From contig JALOOM010000038.1 in NCBI GenBank assembly GCA_025454395.1, positions 1-39,474 on the forward strand: 39,474 nt of DNA, read 5' to 3'. The DNA comes from Elainella sp. Prado103 (GTDB taxonomy: Bacteria; Cyanobacteriota; Cyanobacteriia; Elainellales; Elainellaceae). Of the stretch, positions 1-7,764 are shown in pieces. The stretch's first letter is position 1. Each line of letters begins with the position of its first letter. The position numbers were made by a program, and so were the translations under genes. Under the pieces are notes generated by a model, which did no database searches, was not told the DNA's origin, and saw nothing but the letters and a program-made list of their open reading frames with translations.

Positions 1-36
1 ATCATCACCTCGATTGAAGATTCCAGATATCACCGC

Positions 37-66
37 AATTCATCTACAATTCACCTACAATTCACC
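37..66. repeat. 11-bp tandem repeat at the 3' end of the dienelactone hydrolase gene
   Basis: About 2.7 copies of aattcacctac (first copy has one mismatch). On the reverse strand the middle copy supplies the TAG stop of the hydrolase, so the array spans the end of the reading frame. Confidence 0.8.
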
Positions 67-819
67 AAATAACTCCTGAACTTTCATCCAAGCATCTGCC
101 GCTGCTTCTGCTTGATAACTAGCTCGTTGATCACAGAAAAATCCATGATCGGCTTCAGGATAGCGAAAGATTTTGTGATCGATCCCATATTTTTGTAATG
201 CCGCTGTGATCTGATCAATATGCTCAGGCGGAATACTAGCATCCTTCATGCCAAAGAAAGCATAGAGTTTTGCTTGAATCTGGGCAGTGTACTCAATCGT
301 GGGACGATCGCTCCCCGGACACCAAGTTGGAATGCCCGCTCCATAAAACGAGGCCGCTGCTTTAATCTCCGGCAAAGTCGCTGCTAAATAGGTGACCAAC
401 CCTCCAAAGCAAAACCCAATACAGCCGATCGCGCCAGTTTTTACCTGGGGCAAATGATTCAGGTAAGCTGTGGTCGCTTGTACATCACTCAATAATTCAC
501 CGACTTTCGTTTGTTCTTTATACTGCCGTCCTAACTGAACATCTTCAGCCCTATAGCCAGTTGCAAATCCGGGAGCTAGACGCTGGTAGATGGCTGGCGC
601 AATCGCCACATAGCCTAATTGGGCAAACCGCTCTGTTACCGATCGAATATGATCATTCACGCCAAAAATTTCCTGAATCACGATGATGGCAGGACGAGAT
701 TTGGCATCGAGCGGCACTGGATCGAGCGGAGTGGCCAAATGAGCAGCAATGTGCAACTCACCATTGGGAATTTCCACCGTTTGAGTCTGAATTTCAGCAG
801 AGGGGGCAACCGGCATCAT
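55..819 (-). CDS. dienelactone hydrolase family protein
   Basis: An alpha/beta hydrolase of about 254 residues, the usual size for this family, which hydrolyses lactone or ester bonds through a Cys-His-Asp triad. The nucleophile elbow is visible as GCIGFCFGG, with Cys in the position of the usual serine. The C-terminal ADHGFF supplies the catalytic histidine. The N-terminal half has the typical IVIQEIFGVNDHIR strand-loop. No signal peptide is seen, so it is probably cytoplasmic. The frame could begin at GTG 822, but a GGAGAG sits just upstream and ATG 819 or 816 gives better spacing. It diverges from the GntR-type regulator across a 228-bp spacer, so control by that regulator is possible but unproven. 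The substrate is unknown; cyanobacterial members are usually annotated only to family level. Confidence 0.9.
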   Translation of the reverse strand: MMPVAPSAEIQTQTVEIPNGELHIAAHLATPLDPVPLDAKSRPAIIVIQEIFGVNDHIRSVTERFAQLGYVAIAPAIYQRLAPGFATGYRAEDVQLGRQYKEQTKVGELLSDVQATTAYLNHLPQVKTGAIGCIGFCFGGLVTYLAATLPEIKAAASFYGAGIPTWCPGSDRPTIEYTAQIQAKLYAFFGMKDASIPPEHIDQITAALQKYGIDHKIFRYPEADHGFFCDQRASYQAEAAADAWMKVQELFGEL

Positions 820-868
820 CACTCTCCAAAATGCAATGTTCAGATTTTACCGAGATTTGCAGGGTCAT

Positions 869-901
869 TTGGATGGCAATTGGATGGCAATTGGATGGCA
901 A
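869..901. repeat. 11-bp tandem repeat, 3 copies
   Basis: Three perfect copies of ttggatggcaa in the divergent spacer between the hydrolase and the GntR-type regulator. No sequence relation to the array at 37-66. Confidence 0.9.
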
Positions 902-1047
902 TCTGCAAAGCCATCTGATCCCCCTTACCATCATCGCCCCGATCAATCTCCCTGGAAAATAGGCAAAATAGTCTGTAGAGAATATATAGCCGCAGCATTT
1001 AGCATCATTTAGCAGCACTTTAAACGCCTGAGCATTCTGGAGGCTCC

Positions 1048-2037
1048 ATGGTTCGATTTCACATTCAACCCGATAGCGATATTCCTGCCTCAGAGCAACT
1101 CTACAACCAAATTCGGTTTGCGATCGCTTCTCGTCAGTTTCCGCCTGGGCATCGACTTCCCAGCACTCGTCAACTGGCGATGGAAACTGGGCTCCACCGC
1201 AACACAATCAGCAAAGTGTATCGCAAGCTAGAAGAAGATGGCATTGTAGATGCTCAGGCAGGCTCTGGAATTTATGTGCGGGCTCAAGGCGATGAAGGCG
1301 GCAATGCTAAATTGCACTCCCCCATGATGGAGCAATATCCCCAGGCCCATCGACTCGTACAAAAAAGTTTAGATGAATTGCTTGGGCAGGGCTGTTCTCT
1401 CACCCAAGCCAGAGAGTTATTTCTGGCAGAAATCGACTGGCGGTTGCGGTGTAGCGCCCGGGTGTTGGTGACCGCCCCCAGCCAGGATATTGGCGCAGGT
1501 GAGTTGATGGTGCAAGAGTTAGAGCAGGCTTTGCAAATTCCTGTGCAGTTAGTGCCCATGGAGGAGCTAGGTCAGGTGTTGGAGCAAACCCGATCGGGCA
1601 CGGTTGTAACCAGTCGCTACTTCATTGGCGATGCTGAAGCAATTGCTGCTCCCCAGTCTGTGCGAGTGATCCCAGTCGATATTTACGATTATGCCCAGGA
1701 AATTCAAAAGCTATTTACCCTGCCCAAAGATAGCCGATTGGGCTTAGTGAGCTTGAGTTCCGGCATTTTGCGGGCTTCGGAAGTGATCGTGCATAGCTTG
1801 CGTGGCGAAGATTTACTCGTGATGACGGCTCAGCTCAAAGACACCTACCGGCTCAAATCGATCGTCAATAACGCCCACACCATTTTTAGCTTTGATCAAG
1901 CGAGCTGTGAAGCCGTGAAAGCGGCGGTTGCGGACGCTCGAGAGGAGTTAATTCGCCCGCCCCAACTCGTTTGTTGCCAAAACTATATTGGAACCAAATC
2001 CATTCACCTGTTAAAACGAGAATTAGGGTTAGAGTAG
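1048..2037 (+). CDS. GntR-family transcriptional regulator with unassigned C-terminal domain
   Basis: A 329-residue predicted regulator. Residues about 1-77 form a GntR winged helix: YNQIRFAIASRQFPPGHRLP, then STRQLAMETGLHRNTISKVY as the recognition helix and GIVDAQAGSGIYV as the wing. The remaining 250 residues do not show the PLP-aminotransferase signature of MocR regulators, nor an obvious FCD or UTRA domain. They read as an alpha/beta domain (VVTSRYFIGDAEAI, LGLVSLSSGILRASE) that may bind a small ligand. A GGAGG lies four bases before the ATG. It diverges from the dienelactone hydrolase, a common layout for a regulator and its target, but the operator is not identifiable. Confidence is high for the DNA-binding domain and low for the signal. 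Confidence 0.88.
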   Translation: MVRFHIQPDSDIPASEQLYNQIRFAIASRQFPPGHRLPSTRQLAMETGLHRNTISKVYRKLEEDGIVDAQAGSGIYVRAQGDEGGNAKLHSPMMEQYPQAHRLVQKSLDELLGQGCSLTQARELFLAEIDWRLRCSARVLVTAPSQDIGAGELMVQELEQALQIPVQLVPMEELGQVLEQTRSGTVVTSRYFIGDAEAIAAPQSVRVIPVDIYDYAQEIQKLFTLPKDSRLGLVSLSSGILRASEVIVHSLRGEDLLVMTAQLKDTYRLKSIVNNAHTIFSFDQASCEAVKAAVADAREELIRPPQLVCCQNYIGTKSIHLLKRELGLE

Positions 2038-2083
2038 TTTCTCTCGATCGGTCAGGCGATCCCCGGATAGATTGAGCTAGACT

Positions 2084-2123
2084 ATCAAAAACCCATCCAT
2101 CAAAAACCCATCCATCAAAAACC
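2084..2123. repeat. 15-bp tandem repeat, 2.7 copies
   Basis: Two perfect copies plus ten bases of atcaaaaacccatcc in the spacer ahead of ycf34. Confidence 0.9.
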
Positions 2124-2176
2124 AGATCACCCTGCTGTCTCAGCCTCATTTCGCTGCATCCGTGAAGGAGTTCACC

Positions 2177-2425
2177 ATGTGTATTTGTGTGAATTGTCAT
2201 TACGTCGATCGCTGCAATACCTATCATGCGGTCGAGTATCAACACCAACAGCCCCATTTGACTGAAACACCTGACTTTGAAGCCGTTGAGCCCACCATTA
2301 ATGTCAACATTCGCAATCAGGGCGATGTGATCGAAATGGAATGGGATGTGGTAGGCTGCCTCAGCTATACTGCCGATATGGGGAAATGGGCCAGGCTGCG
2401 TCCGGGTGAGCTAGTGCCGACCTGA
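2177..2425 (+). CDS. ycf34: Ycf34 family protein
   Basis: An 82-residue protein starting MCICVNCHYVDRC, the hallmark of Ycf34, a family found in cyanobacteria and in some algal plastid genomes. The cluster of N-terminal cysteines plus one near the C-terminal third (DVVGCLSY) fits the iron-sulfur cluster reported for the Synechocystis protein, where loss affects photosynthetic electron transport. HAVEYQHQQPHLTETPDFE is also characteristic. An upstream in-frame GTG at 2162 would add five residues, but its codons form the AAGGAG ribosome-binding site for ATG 2177, so the ATG is chosen. The stop codon lies inside a duplicated 14-mer (2413-2440). Confidence 0.95.
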   Translation: MCICVNCHYVDRCNTYHAVEYQHQQPHLTETPDFEAVEPTINVNIRNQGDVIEMEWDVVGCLSYTADMGKWARLRPGELVPT

Positions 2426-2440
2426 GAGTGCCGACCTGAG
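2413..2440. repeat. 14-bp direct duplication spanning the ycf34 stop codon
   Basis: Two perfect adjacent copies of agtgccgacctgag. The TGA stop of ycf34 is in the first copy, so the duplication did not change the protein. Confidence 0.9.
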
Positions 2441-2460
2441 GTAAGAATTCATTATTTCGC

Positions 2461-4761
2461 ATGACGGTTTGCCTGAATCCAGTTTGTCCCCATCCTGCCA
2501 ATCCTGATCAGGCATTTTACTGTCAGGCTTGTGGTTCTCCACTCTACCTGGACGATCGCTATCGAGCCATACGACTGATTGGGCAAGGTGGATTTGGCAG
2601 AACATTTTTGGCCGTGGATCAGGGTCTGGATCAGGGTCTGGATTTAGCTTTGGATCGAAGTTCCGGTTCTAGCCTGGGTCAATCTTCCGATCAAAACCCT
2701 GATCAAAGCTGCGATCCCAGCCCGGATCCCAGCCTGGCTCAAAGCCTCAGTTCAGATCAGGATTCAGTTTCCGATCGAGCTTTAGCTCATTCAGCCGATC
2801 CAGTCCTAAAGTCGGCAGCCTTCGAGACAGGTCAACTCCGGGCAAGTCAGCTCCGGGCAGGTCAGCTCCGGGCAGGTCAGCCTAGCTCCCACTCCAATCT
2901 CGATCGAACCCACTCCAAACCCTACTGCGTCATCAAACAACTTTTGCCCCGCACCGATGCGATCGATCGCTTCCAGCTCGAAGTCGATCGCCTAGCTCAA
3001 TTAGGGCAACATCCTCAAATTCCCCGCTTGTTGGCAGCTTCGACTACACCGATCGGGCAATTTTTAGTGCAGGAATGGATCGATGGCGATAATCTGGAAA
3101 CCCGGTTGGCGGCGGCAGGTTGCTTTAGTGAGGTACAGGTACGCCAACTGCTAGCCGATATTCTGCCCGTGTTACGGTTTGTGCATCAGCACCAAGTTAT
3201 CCATCGGGATCTCAAACCCGCTAACCTGATTTGGCAGCAGCAAACCCAACGGTATGTTTTAGTCGATTTTGGATCCGCCAAAACAATTCGTCCTTCAACC
3301 GAGGTCGATAGCCCAGCCGGATCAGCGCAACCCGGCCTCACCCAAACCGGTACGACGATCGGCAGCGCAGGCTATGTGGCTCCAGAGCAAGCCATGGGCA
3401 AAGCCACCTTTGCTAGCGATCTCTATAGCTTAGGAGTCACCTGCATTCATCTGCTCACCGGGTTGCATCCCTTCGATCTCTATTCCGTTAGCGACGATCG
3501 CTGGGTTTGGCGACAGTATTTAACCCAGCCCGTGAGTTTAGAACTGCGGAAAGTCTTGGATACCCTGTTGCAGCGAGCCACTAACCAGCGCTATGCCACG
3601 GCCACAGAGGTTTTGCAAGCTCTTCGCCTCGAACCTGCTCCTGCCTACTCCGCCCGTTCCTCTGCCCAACCCTTACCCGACTCTGCCCCACAGCCCACCG
3701 CAGTTAGCAGCCGTTCCCCTTCGCCCCCGCAATCAGGCTTACCTCTTCAGTCGCCAACTCATTTCAACCCCCTCCCTTCAATTGAGCCCGCTGCCGATCG
3801 CCCCGATCCAGAAGATTGGTATTGTCATCACACGATCGTTGCCCATCAGTCAGAAGTCAGTGCTTTAGCTGTGAGTGCGGATGGTCAGTTGCTGGCGAGC
3901 GGTGGTGCAGATAAAACCATTCAGGTTTGGCATCTAGATTCAGGCGAGCTGCTTTATCGGTGGACTGGACGCACCTTTTTATCACCAGTGGGGCATGAGG
4001 ATCGCATCACTGCTCTCACGTTCAGCCCCCACAACCGGGTGTTGATCAGCGCCAGCACCGACGGCACGATTCAACAGTGGGATCTACAAACCGGCGATCG
4101 ATTTAGCAATCTACCGGGGCAGGGTTGGGGAATTGCCGCTCTGGCCCTGAGCCCCCATGAACCTCTGTTGGCCAGCGGTGGTACAGATGGGCTGATTCAG
4201 CTCTGGGATCTAGAAGCCGAGACCCTGATTACTAACTTGGTGCAACTGGCCCAACCGATCACTGCCCTGCAAATTGATCCCGCTGGTCGATCGCTCTGGA
4301 GTAGCGGCGGTAAGCCCATCTGTCAGTGGGATCTGCGTACCGATCGCTTAATTACGACCCTGAAAGGTCATGTCACTGGGGTTACGGCCATTGCCTTGGC
4401 TCCCCAGCACTGCACCCTGATTAGCAGCGGCACCGATCGACTGATCAAGCTCTGGAATTTGAATACCCAGCAGCAGCAAAAATTGATCGCCGCCCATAAA
4501 ACGCGCATTCAGGCTCTAGCGGTTCATCCCCATCAACCCTGTTTTGCCAGTGCGAGCGAGGACGGCTCGATCAAACTCTGGAACCTTTGGACAGGCGATC
4601 GATTAACCACCCTTCGTCATGCTTGGGGCATTAATGCCATTCAGTTTGTGGCTTCAAAAAACTGGCTGATTAGCGGCAGTGTTGATGGCACGCTGCAATT
4701 TTGGCAACCGGGGAGGGAAAACACAGAGGCATCCATGTCCATGAAGAGGACAGGGGGTTGA
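2461..4761 (+). CDS. zinc-ribbon Ser/Thr protein kinase with WD40 propeller and expanded N-lobe loop
   Basis: A 766-residue eukaryotic-type kinase. Residues 4-24 form a Cys4 zinc ribbon (CLNPVCPH, CQACG). The kinase follows: GQGGFGRTF glycine loop (41-49), CVIKQ with the ATP-contacting lysine (159), HRDLKPAN (248-255), DFG (269-271) and APEQ (297-300), so all catalytic residues are present. A Pro/Ser-rich linker of roughly 70 residues leads to seven WD40 repeats (about 455-757), enough for one closed propeller. The ribbon plus kinase layout is common in cyanobacteria. Unusual here is about 100 residues of low-complexity, tandemly repeated sequence (54-154) between the glycine loop strand and the VIK strand, where relatives have a short hairpin. 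No transmembrane segment is seen. Partners and targets are unknown. No clear ribosome-binding site precedes the ATG. Confidence 0.93.
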   Translation: MTVCLNPVCPHPANPDQAFYCQACGSPLYLDDRYRAIRLIGQGGFGRTFLAVDQGLDQGLDLALDRSSGSSLGQSSDQNPDQSCDPSPDPSLAQSLSSDQDSVSDRALAHSADPVLKSAAFETGQLRASQLRAGQLRAGQPSSHSNLDRTHSKPYCVIKQLLPRTDAIDRFQLEVDRLAQLGQHPQIPRLLAASTTPIGQFLVQEWIDGDNLETRLAAAGCFSEVQVRQLLADILPVLRFVHQHQVIHRDLKPANLIWQQQTQRYVLVDFGSAKTIRPSTEVDSPAGSAQPGLTQTGTTIGSAGYVAPEQAMGKATFASDLYSLGVTCIHLLTGLHPFDLYSVSDDRWVWRQYLTQPVSLELRKVLDTLLQRATNQRYATATEVLQALRLEPAPAYSARSSAQPLPDSAPQPTAVSSRSPSPPQSGLPLQSPTHFNPLPSIEPAADRPDPEDWYCHHTIVAHQSEVSALAVSADGQLLASGGADKTIQVWHLDSGELLYRWTGRTFLSPVGHEDRITALTFSPHNRVLISASTDGTIQQWDLQTGDRFSNLPGQGWGIAALALSPHEPLLASGGTDGLIQLWDLEAETLITNLVQLAQPITALQIDPAGRSLWSSGGKPICQWDLRTDRLITTLKGHVTGVTAIALAPQHCTLISSGTDRLIKLWNLNTQQQQKLIAAHKTRIQALAVHPHQPCFASASEDGSIKLWNLWTGDRLTTLRHAWGINAIQFVASKNWLISGSVDGTLQFWQPGRENTEASMSMKRTGG
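2617..2877. repeat. in-frame tandem repeats inside the kinase N-lobe
   Basis: Two perfect arrays flank degenerate Asp/Gln/Ser-rich sequence. gatcagggtctg (12 bp) occurs twice at 2617-2640, and a 15-mer close to cagctccgggcaggt occurs three times at 2833-2877. Both units are divisible by three. They encode DQGL and QLRAG repeats. Confidence 0.88.
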
Positions 4762-4866
4762 GGCTGCAATTCCACCCAAAGTGAGAAGAGGAATCAGTCG
4801 ATCGCGATCTAAGTTAGGAACAAGAATTCCTCAAAATCGCGCCGGCAATGGGTCGGGGCACACCAT

Positions 4867-4884
4867 ACTCTGTCTGTACAGAGT
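4867..4884. other. perfect 7-bp hairpin before the small membrane protein gene
   Basis: actctgt and acagagt pair perfectly around a four-base loop, 41 bases upstream of ATG 4926 and about 105 bases after the kinase stop. There is no T-run after it, so a Rho-independent terminator is unlikely. An operator or 5' leader hairpin is possible. Confidence 0.35.
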
Positions 4885-4925
4885 CTTGAATTTCGCAACT
4901 CAATCGGGGTCTAAAGTCGGTGCAA

Positions 4926-5132
4926 ATGATGCAGCATCCTATGGTTCAAGTCATATTGCTCTTGTTTTTGCTATTACTGTTGGTTGCTCCCTTTGCGGCT
5001 CTGGCAGGCTTAATGGCGATCGGTTCAGGTGCGCTGATCTATCGGCTGGTTTTGCTGCTGGTCGCGATCGGGTTAGGGGGCGATCGATCTGCAAAGCCAT
5101 CATCAGATGCTGAATCCTATAGACGATCGTGA
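4926..5132 (+). CDS. small two-helix membrane protein of unknown function
   Basis: About 68 residues that I do not recognise. After MMQHPMVQ come two hydrophobic stretches, VILLLFLLLLLVAPFAALAG and a second around LIYRLVLLLVAIGLG, which would make a helical hairpin in the membrane. A short polar tail ends RRS. The frame also opens at GTG 4920. No strong ribosome-binding site is visible. It converges on the helicase-like gene with a 17-base gap. A competing longer frame at 4781-5113 has an arginine-rich composition unlike a real protein and was not chosen. Coding status is likely but not certain. Confidence 0.5.
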   Translation: MMQHPMVQVILLLFLLLLLVAPFAALAGLMAIGSGALIYRLVLLLVAIGLGGDRSAKPSSDAESYRRS

Positions 5133-5149
5133 AACCTGCTCAAATTCTT

Positions 5150-7387
5150 TTACGGCTGATCCTTGTCTACCAACATCGCCGCATTGATCAGGGGCATCAG
5201 GGCACCCGCTTGTTCTTGTCCATTCACGGCAAGGTCAGAATGACAGAGATAAACTCGTTCACCCGCCCGACTGAGCAAATCCTGAATTTCTAACTCCAGA
5301 TATTTTTGCTGGAGATTTAGGGTATCCATGGCTGTCCAGACTCGATTGAATCGATCGCGCCAAAATAGGGGAGCCCCAAATAACTGAGTGCCACTGCCAG
5401 TTAACCAGAATGGCGATCCGGCATCCAGCCAAAACTGCCAGCGGTGGTAGCATCGCTCAATCCGATATTGGTAAATTGTGGCTAGCGTGATGGCTTGAGC
5501 TGCTTTACCCATCGGGCGGATCGGAAATGGATTGGCTGTAATCGTGCCGACTCGCAACATCTGAATAAATTGCCCCACACTGGTGGTCAACCCTCGATCG
5601 GCAACGGGCAGCCTGGTTTGAACGTTCCAATAATGCTGGGCCGTTTCCATCAATTCCCGCAGGATCGTCATCTGATCATAGGGTAGAGTACTGCCGCCCT
5701 GGAGAAATTGCTGAATCGCTCGATCGATCACAGCTACTGGGTTTGACATCAAATAATGCTGAGCAGGTGCCAGTTGGTTTTCAATCCATCCTAGGATTTC
5801 ACGGTAGGCTTGAGTCGCGTTGTAACCCAGGCGATCCCAGCGAGCAAAATGGGTAGCTGGCAACAGACGGGGTAGTGTGGGATCGGGCACAAAACAATAG
5901 TCGGTTAGCAATCCAGCCCGCACCGGATCAATTCGCGGTTTTGAGGCAATGAATTGATGGGGTGAAGCTGAGTTGGGATGAAGCGGGTTAGGACGAGGCG
6001 GGTTAGGACGAGAAGATCCGGGCAGACTCACCTCGATCGCTGCTTCAACTTCAGATGAGGTCAACGCTGCTGGTGCCAACTCAGAAGGAATGAGAGTAGG
6101 AGCCTGGCTCAAGACCACTAACATTTCAGCGATCCCTTCTCGATCGACCCAACGCCCCAAATTGGGATAGAGCAATGCCAGTAAATTTAACAATGCTCGC
6201 ACGATCGGTGAACTGATTAAGGGCTGTTGGCTATTCAGAAGATGTACGGCAATGCCCTGGTTTCCTAAAATCGATTGCAGCGTGTAGCGGGTGATCGCAT
6301 CCACTCCAGGTGCAATAATGGCGATCTCTTCGGGAGCAATGTGTCCAGCCTGAATTTCTGTGGCAATCAAAGCCGCAGTCTGCCGCAACAGTTGCGCTTT
6401 AGATACGGTCTGGATCACCTGAATTGCATCTGGCAGTTGCAGTAATTGCAGCGGTGCTTGGATGCAATCCACCACTAAATTTCCCCAGTCACTGCCCAGA
6501 TTGGATCCAGGTGGCGGTAAAGTTTCGACCTGGCAGCGATCGGCTAGCTTGGCCACATGTTCCGGATCAGCCCCCAATCCCCAGCGGGTTGAGCCAATCG
6601 GGTTAAAGGTAAAACAGCCTGGAATGCCTTGATCGAGAAAAAACTCAAACAGTAACCGCATCACCGCAGGATATTCATCCACATCATCGGCCAATACGGC
6701 TCGATAGCGCTGGCATAATTGCGGCTGGTAAACCGAATGGGGTAACAAATATCGCCAGTAGAGTTCAGTGATCATACCGTAGGTCAGCAGTCCGCGATCG
6801 AGACACCATTGCCACCAGCGTTGAATCTGTTCCCCCATACATTGCCATAGCTCGGGCGATCCCTCCGTTTCACTGAATCCCTGCTGCAACAGATCAGCAA
6901 TCTGTTCATGAGGGGTCACACTCACAGCGGCTAACTGCATGAGGTCGAGCGTACGCCGCACCATAAAATAATCGCTGACCCCCTTTTGCCGTAATCGGCC
7001 GGACTCTAGTTCAGCTTGCCAGAGCCGAGTGGCTAACTCCTGCTCGGTTTCTGGCCGTAATCGCATTGGGAAAGGGGTGCTCAAATTAAGCTGCTGGCTC
7101 AATAGCGGCCAATACAGCATCACTTCCTGTTCAAAAAAGCTGAGGGGTGTCGCTGAATCAAAGGGATACCGTCCTTCGGTCGCAGTTTGAATGCGATCGA
7201 CTAAACTCAGACGGTTGTCTCCCAGAGCGGCAAACACAAGGCAGGGCGGCTGCTCCCAATTGGGTACTGACCACTGTTGCAGTTTTTGAATTAACCCAGT
7301 GGTTTTACCGCTGCCAGTGACTCCCACCATCCAAATGGGATCAACGGACAACGTCTCGACTTGGAAGGATTTATAATCATGCTGCAT
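5150..7387 (-). CDS. SF1 (UvrD/AddB-like) helicase-related ATPase with degenerate C-terminal motifs
   Basis: A 745-residue protein. VGVTGSGKTTGLIQKL near residue 25 is a Walker A loop and AVLADDVDEYP near residue 230 is a DExx-type Walker B. FNPIGSTRWGLGADPEH resembles UvrD motif III (normally GDxxQxIYxFRGA). EEIAIIAPGVDAI with the following ISSPIVRALLNLLALLYPN matches the start of the second RecA domain in UvrD/Rep/AddB proteins. The region where motifs V and VI belong (AITLATIYQYRIERCYHRWQ, then ERVYLCHSDLA) lacks the usual KGLEF and YVAxTRA residues, so helicase activity is doubtful. Cyanobacterial relatives are often annotated vaguely as recombinases. An in-frame repeat (5971-6015) encodes a Pro/Asn-rich loop. 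A role in DNA repair or recombination is inferred. It is not part of an obvious operon. Confidence 0.72.
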   Translation of the reverse strand: MQHDYKSFQVETLSVDPIWMVGVTGSGKTTGLIQKLQQWSVPNWEQPPCLVFAALGDNRLSLVDRIQTATEGRYPFDSATPLSFFEQEVMLYWPLLSQQLNLSTPFPMRLRPETEQELATRLWQAELESGRLRQKGVSDYFMVRRTLDLMQLAAVSVTPHEQIADLLQQGFSETEGSPELWQCMGEQIQRWWQWCLDRGLLTYGMITELYWRYLLPHSVYQPQLCQRYRAVLADDVDEYPAVMRLLFEFFLDQGIPGCFTFNPIGSTRWGLGADPEHVAKLADRCQVETLPPPGSNLGSDWGNLVVDCIQAPLQLLQLPDAIQVIQTVSKAQLLRQTAALIATEIQAGHIAPEEIAIIAPGVDAITRYTLQSILGNQGIAVHLLNSQQPLISSPIVRALLNLLALLYPNLGRWVDREGIAEMLVVLSQAPTLIPSELAPAALTSSEVEAAIEVSLPGSSRPNPPRPNPLHPNSASPHQFIASKPRIDPVRAGLLTDYCFVPDPTLPRLLPATHFARWDRLGYNATQAYREILGWIENQLAPAQHYLMSNPVAVIDRAIQQFLQGGSTLPYDQMTILRELMETAQHYWNVQTRLPVADRGLTTSVGQFIQMLRVGTITANPFPIRPMGKAAQAITLATIYQYRIERCYHRWQFWLDAGSPFWLTGSGTQLFGAPLFWRDRFNRVWTAMDTLNLQQKYLELEIQDLLSRAGERVYLCHSDLAVNGQEQAGALMPLINAAMLVDKDQP
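5971..6015. repeat. 15-bp in-frame tandem repeat in the helicase-like gene
   Basis: Three copies of a 15-mer (consensus ggttaggacgaggcg, first copy diverged). On the reverse strand they encode repeated RPNPx blocks, a probable disordered loop. Confidence 0.88.
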
Positions 7388-7764
7388 AATCCCATTCTAG
7401 AGGGATCGACTTGGCTGATGTCTAAACCACGGTGCTTGAAGTTCCAGTGAAAAATGCACTTTCCTGGTATCAAAGTTTAACCGACTATTCCCTTAACCCC
7501 GTAACAAGGAATTGCCTCACCCGATCTTCAGTGTCTCAACCCGTCTCTCAACCCTCTACAACCTCCGCCTTAGTTGCCTCATCCCATCTTTGACTGGTAT
7601 CTGACTGGTATTTACTGGTATTTAACTGGTATCTGACTGGTTCTAACGGGCACCTGGCTGGCATCTGACTGGCATCTGACTGGCATCTGACTGGCATCTG
7701 ACTGGCATCTCAGTTCGGGGTAGAGCAGATTTTGCAGCTAAACTTTCATGATTTTTAACAGGCA
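7388..7764. other. 377-bp spacer without a gene
   Basis: Lies between the divergent helicase-like gene and pxcA and must hold both promoters. It is dominated by the repeat array described separately. I see no convincing ORF, tRNA or structured RNA. Only a weak AGG lies before the pxcA start. Confidence 0.6.
7591..7710. repeat. 11-bp tandem repeat array with degenerate flank
   Basis: 4.6 perfect copies of ggcatctgact at 7660-7710. Before them are degenerate versions at 7591-7659 in which the core is ctgactggtat or tttactggtat. The perfect copies are next to pxcA and the diverged ones are farther away. Confidence 0.92.

Noticed and set aside
4781-5113. 110-residue forward frame overlapping the small membrane protein
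   Set aside because: Arg/Gly/Ser-rich, uneven composition. The overlapping frame with two clear membrane helices is a better candidate.
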